Shown: piece after piece, positions 35,371-43,879 of the stretch | Numbering within the stretch: position 1 is the stretch's first letter | How the letters are laid out: every line of letters begins with the position of its first letter | DNA from: Autumnicola edwardsiae | GTDB taxonomy: Bacteria > Bacteroidota > Bacteroidia > Flavobacteriales > Flavobacteriaceae | Assembly: GCF_031846505.1 (NCBI RefSeq) | Contig: NZ_JAVRHP010000003.1 | Location: 25,538 to 89,537, forward strand | Length of the DNA stretch: 64,000 nt | Reading direction: 5' to 3' | Translations under genes and position numbers: made by a program | The notes under the pieces: model-generated | What the model saw: the letters and a program-made list of their open reading frames with translations, nothing else | Told to the model about the DNA's origin: nothing | Database searches by the model: none

Positions 35371-36163
35371 AATCTAATAGGTATAAATAAGCATAAACAA
35401 AGGGACTGGCGAAAATAATACTGTCAAGCCTGTCGAATAAGCCGCCATGGCCAGGCATAAGTTTTCCACTGTCTTTTACTCCCGCCTGTCTTTTAAACTT
35501 GGACTGGATCAAATCTCCCAGTGTACCAAAAATACTCAATATTACGGCTAATCCCAACCAAACGGGGAAAGTTAAAAATTCGGTATAATAATGAATAAAA
35601 TAACTTGCTGCGCAGCTAAAAATCAATCCGCCCAGGAAACCTTCAATTGTTTTTTTGGGCGAAATGCGTTCAAAAAGTTTTCTGCGACCAAAATTCTTAC
35701 CTACAATAAAGGCAAAAGTGTCGTTGGTCCAGATCAATACAAAAATCCCTACAACCAGCTTGGGAATAAAGACCCCGGCAATAGTTGGAATAAGGGTTAG
35801 GAAAATTACCGACGAGATGAGATAGAAAATAATAATGATATATTTCTTCTTTTCAAACACCGGAATTTTATTGACCACCATTAAGTCTTTCACAAGGAAA
35901 AGGTTTACAAAGATGGTAATAAAAAGTAGCAGGATCGTGGCGTCCTGGTCAAATTTGAGGTAACTAAAAAGGTAGAACAGCAATGCCTGGACAGCGTATA
36001 GCGCATAACTTTTGAGGTGCAGTAATTTCTGCATTTCAATTAAGCACACGAGCCCGAGTAAATAGAATAGGGTAATGAAGATAAATTCAGAAGAAAGGAT
36101 AGAGGCTACCAAAATGGATATATACAATAATCCCGAAATAGTTCTGATTATGGCTTCCCTCAT
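35360..36163 (-). CDS. cdsA: Phosphatidate cytidylyltransferase (CDP-diglyceride synthase)
   Basis: A 267-aa integral membrane enzyme with about seven helices that makes CDP-diacylglycerol from phosphatidate and CTP. The signature DSGKLMPGHGGLFDRLDS is near residues 232-249 and SPKKTIEGFLGG near 168. It overlaps psd and lies 3 bp after the LUD gene, giving the operon LUD-cdsA-psd-ACBP. Confidence 0.95.
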   Translation of the reverse strand: MREAIIRTISGLLYISILVASILSSEFIFITLFYLLGLVCLIEMQKLLHLKSYALYAVQALLFYLFSYLKFDQDATILLLFITIFVNLFLVKDLMVVNKIPVFEKKKYIIIIFYLISSVIFLTLIPTIAGVFIPKLVVGIFVLIWTNDTFAFIVGKNFGRRKLFERISPKKTIEGFLGGLIFSCAASYFIHYYTEFLTFPVWLGLAVILSIFGTLGDLIQSKFKRQAGVKDSGKLMPGHGGLFDRLDSIIFASPFVYAYLYLLDYVS

Positions 36164-36166
36164 ATA

Positions 36167-36778
36167 TTAAAGATCTTCAAGAAGAAGCAAATACAGATTT
36201 TTAGTGCTACTTCCATAGCTCATAAAGTCACCTTCTTTCTGCGTTTCAAAGTTTTTAATAGTAGTGATGTTGGAGGGAATGTGCTGTTTATTTCTGAATT
36301 TGATACCGCGCAATCCTTCGCCTATAGTATCAATAAGCTGACTGGTGGAGGCAAGAACAACAAAATTTGCAGGTAAGTCATGCAATTTACTCTCCTTTAT
36401 CTGGTTTGACGAGATAAGGATCGAGCCATCGTTAGCAACAAGATATTCACAGGTTGAAAGAAAAAAAGCTGCCTGGGAAGATCTGTTAAACTCCAGGTTG
36501 AAGTTATTGAATTTATCACGAAGCGCCTGGTCAAAGCAGAAACATTCCTTTTCGTACCAGTCATTTTCCAGCAGGATATTGTCAAAAGCTTCCAAAACTT
36601 CTTCGTTGCTTTCACAATAGAGGAATTTTCCTCCATTGTTTCTGAAATTAAGCATGAACCTTTCGTCTGTAGGTAGTTTTACCTCAGGCATATACTTTCC
36701 CCTATCAGCTTTCTCAGGATTATCCTGATTTTTGTCTGATTTAGATTTAGGGTTCAGGAATCTGCTAAATAGACTCAT
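36167..36778 (-). CDS. LUD-domain protein (lactate-utilisation LutC-like)
   Basis: A 203-aa protein with a charged N-terminal tail and a C-terminal LUD domain. SSQAAFFLSTCEYLVANDGSILISSNQ and VVLASTSQLIDTI are the family core; the protein ends DFMSYGSSTKNLYLLLLEDL. LutC-like proteins take part in lactate oxidation, but this form stands without LutAB and sits before cdsA, so its role is uncertain. Confidence 0.75.
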   Translation of the reverse strand: MSLFSRFLNPKSKSDKNQDNPEKADRGKYMPEVKLPTDERFMLNFRNNGGKFLYCESNEEVLEAFDNILLENDWYEKECFCFDQALRDKFNNFNLEFNRSSQAAFFLSTCEYLVANDGSILISSNQIKESKLHDLPANFVVLASTSQLIDTIGEGLRGIKFRNKQHIPSNITTIKNFETQKEGDFMSYGSSTKNLYLLLLEDL

Positions 36779-36820
36779 AGAGTATTTGGTGTGGTTCTCA
36801 ACGTCATTTATCCCAAAGGT

Positions 36821-36861
36821 AAAAAATCTTAATTTAACCTTAGGTCAAATTAAGATTTTTT
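36821..36861 (-). terminator. Long perfect inverted repeat after ftsH
   Basis: Fifteen bp AAAAAATCTTAATTT (36821-36835) are perfectly inverted at 36847-36861 around an 11-nt loop, giving T-runs in both directions. It lies just after the ftsH stop on the minus strand and should terminate ftsH ahead of the LUD-cdsA-psd unit. Confidence 0.85.
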
Positions 36862-36877
36862 ACAGATGTCCGGAAAA

Positions 36878-38923
36878 CTATTTTTTTACGGAACCTCTTT
36901 CGGTAAGATTGTCTTCCCCAAAATTATTTGCGTCAGGGTCAGCCTGGGATACTTCCTCTTCCGGTGTTACCTGTGTAACGGTTTTTTCAAGTTCTTCCCT
37001 GTCCTTTGCAAAAGGTCGTGCGCCAAAGATTTTTTCAAGGTCATCTTTAAAGATCACTTCCTTATCCAGGAGGATTTCGGCCAGCTGGGTCAACTTGTCT
37101 TTGTTCTTTGTGAGAAGTTCTATTGCCCTGTTGTACTGGGCCTCAATAAGACTGGAAATTTCCTTGTCTATTAATTCTGAAGTACGTTCGCTATAAGGCT
37201 TTGTAAAGTTATATTCACTCTGTCCTGAAGAATCGTAATAAGTTAAGTTCCCTATAGCATCATTAAGACCATAAATGGTCACCATTGCCCGTGCCTGTTT
37301 GGTCACTTTTTCGAGATCACTAAGTGCACCGGTAGAAATTTTATCAAAAATAACTTTTTCTGCCGCACGACCTCCCAAAGCTGCGCACATCTCATCATAC
37401 ATCTGTTCCGGCCTTACAATAAGTCGTTCTTCAGGTAAATACCACGCTGCACCAAGAGACTGTCCACGGGGAACAATTGTTACCTTAACAAGAGGGGCCG
37501 CATGTTCCAGCATCCAACTAACGGTTGCGTGTCCTGCTTCATGAAAGGCGATAGCTCTTTTCTCTCCAGGAGTTATAATTTTGTTCTTTTTCTCAAGTCC
37601 GCCAACAATCCTGTCTACAGCATCAAGAAAATCCTGTTTACCTACCGCTTTATTTCCTTTTCTTGCTGCAATAAGGGCTGCCTCGTTACAAACATTAGCA
37701 ATATCTGCTCCCGAGAACCCGGGGGTTTGCTTTGCCAGGAATTCTGTATCAAGTTCATCTGCAACCTTTTTTAAAGGCTTCAAATGAACTTCAAAAATTT
37801 CTTTTCTTTCATTTAAATCCGGAAGGTCCACATAGATCTGCCTGTCAAAACGTCCAGCACGCATAAGTGCTTTATCCAATACATCTGCACGGTTGGTTGC
37901 AGCAACTACAATCACGTTGGTGTTAGTGCCAAATCCGTCCATTTCTGTCAATAGCTGGTTAAGCGTATTTTCACGTTCGTCGTTGGAACCTGAAAAGTTG
38001 CTTTTTCCACGCGCCCTACCAATGGCATCAATTTCATCAATAAATATTATAGATGGGGATTTTTCTTTTGCCTGCTTAAACAAATCCCGAACTCTTGAAG
38101 CTCCAACTCCAACAAACATCTCCACAAAGTCCGATCCCGATAATGAGAAAAACGGAACTTTTGCTTCTCCAGCCACGGCTTTTGCAAGTAAGGTCTTACC
38201 CGTCCCGGGAGGCCCTACTAAAAGAGCTCCTTTCGGAATTTTACCTCCTAAGGCAGTGTACTTTTCTGGTTGTTTCAGGAAATCTACAATTTCCTGTACT
38301 TCCTCCTTTGCTCCTTCCAGTCCTGCAACATCTTTAAAGGAAGTTTTTACATCGGTATTCTGGTCAAAAAGCTTAGCCTTGGATTTTCCGATATTAAAAA
38401 TTTGTCCACCGGCACCGCCACCAGCGCCAGAGCTCATCTTCCGCATTATAAAAATCCAAATTCCAATAATGAGGATAAAAGGTAAAAGTGTAAAGAAAAC
38501 TTCAGCTAAAACGTTACTTTCTCTTTCAAAGGTCACGTTTGCCGCAACATTGTATTCTTCCTCAATTTCCTCAACATCATTCTGAAACTTTTCAAGGCTA
38601 CCAAGATTAAAACTGTAAGCAGGGGTTTCTCCCGCAGCAAACATTTCTTCGTTGGTTTTAGATTGATGTTGTTCTTCTTGCTGTGCTTCCTCGGTAAGGA
38701 AGACATTTGCTTTTTGGTTGTTAACAATAACGACCTTTTGAATATCCCCATCTTTAAGGTATTCTTCAAACTGCGTAGGTGTAATTTCAGCAGGCTCGTT
38801 AAAGCCTCCGCCAGAGAAGAACTGGATTCCTAAAAATATGATGATTATAGCCGCATAGATCCAATATGCACTAAATTTAGGCTTTTTAGGATCTAATTTC
38901 TTTTTGGGTTGCTCTTTCGCCAT
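36878..38923 (-). CDS. ftsH: ATP-dependent zinc metalloprotease FtsH
   Basis: A 681-aa membrane AAA+ protease that degrades misfolded membrane proteins and regulators. Two membrane helices flank a periplasmic domain (about 18-150). The Walker A GPPGTGKT (about 235), Walker B FIDEIDAIG, and the second region of homology (NRADVLDKALMRAGRFDR) are intact; the zinc site HEAGH starts at His461. Translation starts 23 nt after rsfS ends. Confidence 0.97.
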   Translation of the reverse strand: MAKEQPKKKLDPKKPKFSAYWIYAAIIIIFLGIQFFSGGGFNEPAEITPTQFEEYLKDGDIQKVVIVNNQKANVFLTEEAQQEEQHQSKTNEEMFAAGETPAYSFNLGSLEKFQNDVEEIEEEYNVAANVTFERESNVLAEVFFTLLPFILIIGIWIFIMRKMSSGAGGGAGGQIFNIGKSKAKLFDQNTDVKTSFKDVAGLEGAKEEVQEIVDFLKQPEKYTALGGKIPKGALLVGPPGTGKTLLAKAVAGEAKVPFFSLSGSDFVEMFVGVGASRVRDLFKQAKEKSPSIIFIDEIDAIGRARGKSNFSGSNDERENTLNQLLTEMDGFGTNTNVIVVAATNRADVLDKALMRAGRFDRQIYVDLPDLNERKEIFEVHLKPLKKVADELDTEFLAKQTPGFSGADIANVCNEAALIAARKGNKAVGKQDFLDAVDRIVGGLEKKNKIITPGEKRAIAFHEAGHATVSWMLEHAAPLVKVTIVPRGQSLGAAWYLPEERLIVRPEQMYDEMCAALGGRAAEKVIFDKISTGALSDLEKVTKQARAMVTIYGLNDAIGNLTYYDSSGQSEYNFTKPYSERTSELIDKEISSLIEAQYNRAIELLTKNKDKLTQLAEILLDKEVIFKDDLEKIFGARPFAKDREELEKTVTQVTPEEEVSQADPDANNFGEDNLTERGSVKK

Positions 38924-38946
38924 TCTTACTTGCTTCAGGTTAAATT

Positions 38947-39318
38947 TTAATAATTAGTCTCAATACTGGTAATCTTTGCGTCACCCCAGAGACTCTCAAT
39001 GTCGTAAAACTCTCTTATATGTCGTTGAAAAACATGAACCACAACATTTACGTAGTCCATAAGGACCCATTCGGCATTTTCGCTACCTTCAATATGCCAG
39101 GGCTTATCCTTTAAAGCTTTACTAACTGATTTTTGTACGGAATTTACTATGGCGTTTACCTGCGTGTTTGAAGTACCATTGCAGATGATAAAGTAATCAC
39201 AAACTGTATTCTCGATCTCCCTTAGGTCCAGGATGTCAATATTATTTCCCTTTACTTCTTCAATTCCCTTTATAACTTGAGCAATAAGTTGATCGCTGTT
39301 CGTTTCTTTTTTTGCCAT
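38947..39318 (-). CDS. rsfS: Ribosomal silencing factor RsfS
   Basis: A 123-aa protein that binds uL14 and blocks subunit joining under starvation. The core DYFIICNGTSNTQVNAI and DYVNVVVHVFQRHIREFYDIESLWGDA is diagnostic. I chose the ATG at 39318 (MAKKETNSDQ) over one at 39339, since a promoter -7 element lies at 39337-39344. First gene of the rsfS-ftsH unit. Confidence 0.95.
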   Translation of the reverse strand: MAKKETNSDQLIAQVIKGIEEVKGNNIDILDLREIENTVCDYFIICNGTSNTQVNAIVNSVQKSVSKALKDKPWHIEGSENAEWVLMDYVNVVVHVFQRHIREFYDIESLWGDAKITSIETNY

Positions 39319-39336
39319 TAAATTTATTTCTTTACG

Positions 39337-39344
39337 CAAAGTTA
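39337..39344 (-). promoter_or_regulatory. -7 element of rsfS-ftsH
   Basis: On the minus strand this reads TAACTTTG, an exact TAnnTTTG match, 18 nt before the rsfS ATG at 39318. Confidence 0.5.
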
Positions 39345-39413
39345 TTACTTTTTAGACTTTTAAAAGCCTGTTATTTTATAACATTTTAATGCCTTTGCGT
39401 CTTTAATTTCTAC

Positions 39414-40145
39414 ATGCGTATAATCAAAGTTAATGCCATCAATTCCACGAATGAGTTTGCCCGTGATCTCTACCGCGGCAATTCTAATTTCGACCCGGTT
39501 TGTGTGGTGGCTTATGCCCAAAACAAAGGGAAAGGGCAGCGAGGCGCCGGCTGGGTTTCAAATCCCGGAGAAAATCTCACTTTTAGCATATTATATCCCC
39601 ATGAGCAACTGGCGGTTGTAGATCAGTTTCTTTTGAGTGCGGCTGTGGCCCTTGCCATTGCAGATGTTTTGGAGCAGCATCAAATTCCTAAAATAAGGGT
39701 AAAATGGCCTAACGACATTATGTCAGCAAGCTATAAACTCTGCGGAATTCTAATTGAGAATATCCTCAAAAATGATAAAATATCGGCATCTATAGTGGGC
39801 GTAGGGCTCAATGTTAATCAAATGGAATTTTTGAACCTCCCCCGGGCGGGATCCATGCAACAAATGTCAGGCAGAAACTTTGATCTTGACAGTCTGCTGG
39901 ATATTTTATTAGATTCCATAGAAAAGCGGCTTGAGTTGCTGTCTGTTTCCGCAAAAAGCTCTTTACTCGAAGAATATACTTCCAAAATGTTCAAAAAAGA
40001 TATGGTTTCCACTTTTGAGCTACCAGATGGAAGCCACTTGACCGGAATTATAAGAGGCGTGACCCATGCAGGAAGGTTAACTATAGAAACAGAAGATTCC
40101 GTTTTTAAAACTTTCGATCTAAAGGAGGTAAAACTTCTCTTCTGA
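39414..40145 (+). CDS. birA: Biotin-[acetyl-CoA-carboxylase] ligase, class I
   Basis: A 243-aa ligase that biotinylates the biotin carboxyl carrier protein. The biotinyl-AMP site GKGQRGAGW is at 39-47, and RVKWPNDI and GILIEN follow. It has no N-terminal helix-turn-helix, so unlike E. coli BirA it should not repress biotin genes. Divergent from rsfS. Confidence 0.94.
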   Translation: MRIIKVNAINSTNEFARDLYRGNSNFDPVCVVAYAQNKGKGQRGAGWVSNPGENLTFSILYPHEQLAVVDQFLLSAAVALAIADVLEQHQIPKIRVKWPNDIMSASYKLCGILIENILKNDKISASIVGVGLNVNQMEFLNLPRAGSMQQMSGRNFDLDSLLDILLDSIEKRLELLSVSAKSSLLEEYTSKMFKKDMVSTFELPDGSHLTGIIRGVTHAGRLTIETEDSVFKTFDLKEVKLLF

Positions 40146-40257
40146 AGGAAATATTCTATTTTAATGGCAATTATTCTGATGAATTAGAGCTTCCGGACTC
40201 TGCAGGTCGATAATTGCCATTTTTCGATGGCCTCCTGAAATTCGGAATACTAGTGAT
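40146..40257. repeat. Intergenic inverted copies of the dispersed TGGCAATTATCG motif
   Basis: AATGGCAATTAT (40163-40174) and GTCGATAATTGCCATTTTT (40206-40224) are inverted copies of the same dispersed motif, able to form a hairpin between the convergent birA and SRPBCC genes. The second copy is the exact complement of the copy at 57973-57991. Confidence 0.5.
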
Positions 40258-40650
40258 CTATAATTTTGAAATATTCTCAGCAAGGCTGTTGATAAACTTC
40301 TGTAACGGACTCTTTACCATCATGCTCATCATTGCATTGAATTTACCATGGAAAAAAAGCTGTGTTTCGCTCTGAGTTTCGTTTAATTTATCAATATGAA
40401 TGTTGAGAGAGAAATTAAGTTTATCTGAAGTAGAGCCTAAAACCACCAATTTTGGTTCTTCGGTTTCCTGGATCTTCAATTTTATCTCAGGCATGCCTTT
40501 TAAAGCGAATAAAAAGGATTCCTGGTCAATTACCCTGAATTTTTCCTTGCTTTCTGGCATTAACTGCTCATAATTTTCAACATTGGTCAAAAATTCAAAC
40601 ATTTCCTGCTGGCTCTTATCTGTGGTTACTTGTGGACTTTCTAAATTCAT
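40258..40650 (-). CDS. SRPBCC-fold (START/polyketide-cyclase-like) protein
   Basis: A 130-aa protein with the helix-grip pattern: MFEFLTNVENYEQLMP at the N-terminus, a beta-rich middle and the closing long helix QKFINSLAENISKL. It could bind a hydrophobic ligand. It starts 2 nt after pyrE ends, so it is co-transcribed with pyrE; function unknown. Confidence 0.7.
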   Translation of the reverse strand: MNLESPQVTTDKSQQEMFEFLTNVENYEQLMPESKEKFRVIDQESFLFALKGMPEIKLKIQETEEPKLVVLGSTSDKLNFSLNIHIDKLNETQSETQLFFHGKFNAMMSMMVKSPLQKFINSLAENISKL

Positions 40651-40652
40651 AA

Positions 40653-41294
40653 TTACTTTTTCCAGTTAGCTGGGTCATGACGCCATTCTTTCAAAGTTTC
40701 AGCTTCAGAACCATTAATATATCTTGTTTTTTGTGCAGTCTCAATCAGGTGATCGTAATCACTTAAAGTATGGAGTTCCACGCCGGCTTCTTTAAAATTT
40801 TCCGTAGCAATGTCAAACCCGTAAGTAAAAATGGCCAGCATACCTTTTACATTGGCGTTTGCTTCTCTAATTGCTTTTACGGCGTTTAAGCTACTTTTAC
40901 CAGTGCTAATAAGATCTTCAATAACAACTACATTCTGGCCTTCCAGGATATTTCCTTCAATCTGATTTTTTCTGCCGTGACCCTTAGCTTCAGGTCTTAC
41001 GTAAGCAAAAGGCAGGCTTAAATATTCTGCCACGAGCATGCCAATACCAATTGCCCCTGTAGCTACCGCTGCAATTACGTCTGGTTTTCCATAGAGTTCC
41101 TCTATCTGTTTTGCAAAATGCTCACGTATAAAATTCCTGATAGGAGGATAAGAGAGAACAACGCGATTATCGCAGTATATAGGAGACTTCCACCCGCTTG
41201 CCCACGTAAATGGCTCTTGCGGGTTTAATTTAATTGCTTTAATTTGCAGTAGTAGTTCAGCAGTATGTTTTGCTGTTTCTTTATTTAAAATCAT
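40653..41294 (-). CDS. pyrE: Orotate phosphoribosyltransferase
   Basis: A 213-aa enzyme that makes orotidine monophosphate from orotate and PRPP. WASGWKSPIYCDNR, AAVATGAIGIGM and the PRPP motif VVVIEDLISTGKSS are present. I chose the ATG at 41294; the frame stays open upstream to 41345, but that segment is the NUDIX gene antisense. Start codons of pyrE and the divergent NUDIX gene are only 7 bp apart. A -7 element 4 nt upstream suggests a leaderless mRNA. Confidence 0.95.
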   Translation of the reverse strand: MILNKETAKHTAELLLQIKAIKLNPQEPFTWASGWKSPIYCDNRVVLSYPPIRNFIREHFAKQIEELYGKPDVIAAVATGAIGIGMLVAEYLSLPFAYVRPEAKGHGRKNQIEGNILEGQNVVVIEDLISTGKSSLNAVKAIREANANVKGMLAIFTYGFDIATENFKEAGVELHTLSDYDHLIETAQKTRYINGSEAETLKEWRHDPANWKK

Positions 41295-41298
41295 AATA

Positions 41299-41306
41299 CA
41301 AATGTA
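41299..41306 (-). promoter_or_regulatory. -7 element of pyrE, overlapping the NUDIX start codon
   Basis: On the minus strand this reads TACATTTG, an exact TAnnTTTG match, ending 4 nt before the pyrE ATG. It overlaps the ATG (41302-41304) of the divergent NUDIX gene. Confidence 0.5.
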
Positions 41307-41925
41307 TAAAGTTTTTGTAAATGATATCCCAATTATTCTTTCCACAAAAAAAGAAATTGGCGAGGCATATACTTCTTACCCTATTAGGACAGCCAGACTG
41401 AAGAAAATTTTAAAGAAGATTGATAAAGGAAAATTGCTTTATGTAAATCTTTATCACGAAAATGAAGAAAAATTACTGAAATTTTTACTGAAGAAGTTGC
41501 GGGTGGTTACAGCAGCAGGTGGCATGGTCCTGAATGACAAAGATGAAATTCTCTTTATATACCGTAACAAAAGATGGGACCTTCCAAAAGGAAAGACCGA
41601 AAAAGGGGAGAACATCGAAGATTCTGCTATTCGCGAGGTAGAAGAAGAAACAGGTGTTCAGGATCTGGAAATTACTAAATTCCTTCAGAAAACTTATCAT
41701 GTGTTTAAAAGAAAAGGAAAATACAGGCTAAAAGTAACGCATTGGTATGAGATGCGTACGTCTTACAATGGCGAATTAAAACCGGAACAGAACGAGGGGA
41801 TAGAAAAAGCCAAATGGAAGAATCTTGAAAAAAGCCAGAAAGCACTCACAAAATCTTATGCCAATATAAAACTTCTTTTTTCAGAAAAATATTTACCTGG
41901 GCACCCTGAAGATAGGGTAGCGTAA
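41302..41925 (+). CDS. NUDIX hydrolase
   Basis: A 207-aa protein with a 65-residue N-terminal extension before the Nudix fold. The Nudix box spans residues 97-119: Gly97, then Glu102-Asn-Ile region, and REVEEETG (111-118) with the metal-binding glutamates. It hydrolyses a nucleoside diphosphate linked to X; the substrate is unknown. Its 3' end overlaps the convergent M14 peptidase gene by 33 bp. Confidence 0.88.
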   Translation: MYKVFVNDIPIILSTKKEIGEAYTSYPIRTARLKKILKKIDKGKLLYVNLYHENEEKLLKFLLKKLRVVTAAGGMVLNDKDEILFIYRNKRWDLPKGKTEKGENIEDSAIREVEEETGVQDLEITKFLQKTYHVFKRKGKYRLKVTHWYEMRTSYNGELKPEQNEGIEKAKWKNLEKSQKALTKSYANIKLLFSEKYLPGHPEDRVA

Positions 41926-43644
41926 ATGTGCTTCCTCGTAGTGATTTGATCTTCTATGTATCCATTCCAGTTGTGCATAAGAATCGTTTCTGAATTCTGA
42001 ATCTGAATCTCTTTTTTCTTCAAATTCAGCATTCAACTCCGGGTTTTCTTCCAGTAACTTTTGAGCTATATCTTCAAAAACATACGGAGAGAAATGTTCC
42101 TTTTGCTGCAAAACCGAATCGAAAAAGTTCCAGTTAAAAAATGAATCCACCATAGCAGGTTCCAGGGTTTCTAACAGGTATCTCGCCCCGTCCTGAAAAG
42201 TAGTCACATAAAGGTCACCTTCTCTAAATCGGATGGAGTCCATAGTTTTGCTCACCTGAGTGTTTTTGTGCAGGTAATGACCTTCGTAGGGTGATGCTAC
42301 AGTTTCAAAGTCTTCTATTTTATATTTTTCAATATAAATAGTGGTGTCCCGGGCCAGAGGCTCCATTTTAATCTGATTTAATTTTAAAAGTTGTAAAACT
42401 TCCCACCATCCTTGCGGAATTATATATGCTCTGGGAATTTCTATCTTGTCTTGTGCTGTAAAGTTGTCAAAATATTCTATTTCTTTTGTAAACGGCTGGT
42501 CCCGGTTATATTTTAAGCGATCTTCCCCGGTAACTTCACTGTCAACTCTTTCCCCTTCATAACCTTTAAATTCCCTTGTGCTGGGATTCTCCATATCTGG
42601 TTGAAAGTTTGTGGGGTACCATCTTTCTGTCAAATATTTCTTCGTTTCTGCCTCTCTGAGTTCTTTTATGGTTGCACTTTCGGCATCTGTAATATTTATC
42701 ATAGAACGCATGAGTTCGTAAGTTCCCGCAACTCTTTGGTTATATGGTTTTAGCATGTGGGTTTCTACCATCATTCCCAGAGTGTTCCAGAGTGTAGTGT
42801 AGCCGGTAGAATACCGCGGGTGGTCCATAAACTGACTGAATCCGGTTTCGGGAACTTCATCAAAAACATTTACGTAAGGCGTGATATCCCATTCTTTCAG
42901 TTTTAGAGAATCTTCCAGCGCGGGCATCATGGTGGTATTAAGGTATTCACCAAGTTCTCCTCCCAGTTTGTTGTGCTGAGTGAACAAGTGGGTGAGAGTA
43001 TATTGATAATCTGCGCCATTGCTTACGTGGTTATCAATAAAAACATCAGGTTTTAGCAGATGAAAAATTTCATAGAAACTTCGTGTGTTTTTTGTGTCTG
43101 CTTTTATAAAATCCCTGTTCAGGTCGTAGTTACGGGCGTTTCCTCTAAAACCATATTCTGCGGGGTCGTTTTGATTTGTCCTTGTCGTGGAATTCCGATT
43201 AAGCGCCCCACCAACATTGTAGATAGGAATAGTGGCGATAATTGTGTTTTCTGGCACACCAATAGAATCACCTGCCAGGTCCCTGAACAGCATCATGGTA
43301 GCATCTATACCGTCGCTTTCCCCGGGATGAATACCATTGTTTATTAATATAACAGTTTGCTCCCGCCTTAATTTTTCCAGGTCAAAATCTCCCGTTGGGC
43401 TGAAAATTGCCAAATGTAAAGGTTCACCACTATCTGTAGATCCAAATTCAGTAAAACTAACGGTAGTATAGGCGTCATTGAGCTGGGAATAAAAATCTAT
43501 AACTTCAGGATAAGTTGCGGTCTCTTTCCCTTCAGATTTTTCAAATTTTGTTTCAAAATCGTAATCTACCACAAGGCGGTATTTAGATAAATCACAGGAA
43601 ACAAGGACAGATAATATTAGTAAAGCTACAATTGCTTTTTTCAT
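41893..43644 (-). CDS. M14-family zinc carboxypeptidase, lipoprotein
   Basis: A 583-aa protein beginning with a lipoprotein signal (LSVLVSC, Cys17); an upstream in-frame ATG at 43692 would bury the signal, so 43644 is preferred. The M14 zinc ligands are His106 and Glu109 (GIHPGESDG) and His206 (DNHVSNGADYQ). An extended C-terminal domain (about 330-583) follows. It probably trims peptides or peptidoglycan fragments at the outer membrane. Its end overlaps the NUDIX gene. Confidence 0.88.
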   Translation of the reverse strand: MKKAIVALLILSVLVSCDLSKYRLVVDYDFETKFEKSEGKETATYPEVIDFYSQLNDAYTTVSFTEFGSTDSGEPLHLAIFSPTGDFDLEKLRREQTVILINNGIHPGESDGIDATMMLFRDLAGDSIGVPENTIIATIPIYNVGGALNRNSTTRTNQNDPAEYGFRGNARNYDLNRDFIKADTKNTRSFYEIFHLLKPDVFIDNHVSNGADYQYTLTHLFTQHNKLGGELGEYLNTTMMPALEDSLKLKEWDITPYVNVFDEVPETGFSQFMDHPRYSTGYTTLWNTLGMMVETHMLKPYNQRVAGTYELMRSMINITDAESATIKELREAETKKYLTERWYPTNFQPDMENPSTREFKGYEGERVDSEVTGEDRLKYNRDQPFTKEIEYFDNFTAQDKIEIPRAYIIPQGWWEVLQLLKLNQIKMEPLARDTTIYIEKYKIEDFETVASPYEGHYLHKNTQVSKTMDSIRFREGDLYVTTFQDGARYLLETLEPAMVDSFFNWNFFDSVLQQKEHFSPYVFEDIAQKLLEENPELNAEFEEKRDSDSEFRNDSYAQLEWIHRRSNHYEEAHLRYPIFRVPR

Positions 43645-43854
43645 TTGAGCGAATTTAATAAGTCGACATCTTGTCTTACATTGGCCTCTCATGATGTCTG
43701 CTTCGGCACTTCTAAAAGCTTTTCAATAAGGATTGGTAAACATAGTTAAAACTACTATAGCTGCCAAAACAAGAGGATTTGTGCCGTAAAATTTTCAACC
43801 TGTTAAAGGAAACCTAATCAGGATCTAAAACTTTTCTCTGCACAAATTTCGGGG

Positions 43855-43862
43855 TATTTTTG
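43855..43862 (+). promoter_or_regulatory. -7 element of the PQQ-type dehydrogenase/TonB receptor unit
   Basis: TATTTTTG is an exact TAnnTTTG match 17 nt before the ATG at 43880. The -33 position holds TTTT/TTTC. Confidence 0.5.
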
Positions 43863-43879
43863 AAAAAAAATAGTATAAA

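Noticed and set aside
37893..38585. 230-aa plus-strand frame rich in Ser/Pro
   Set aside because: It is antisense to the AAA domain of ftsH and reflects its codon usage.
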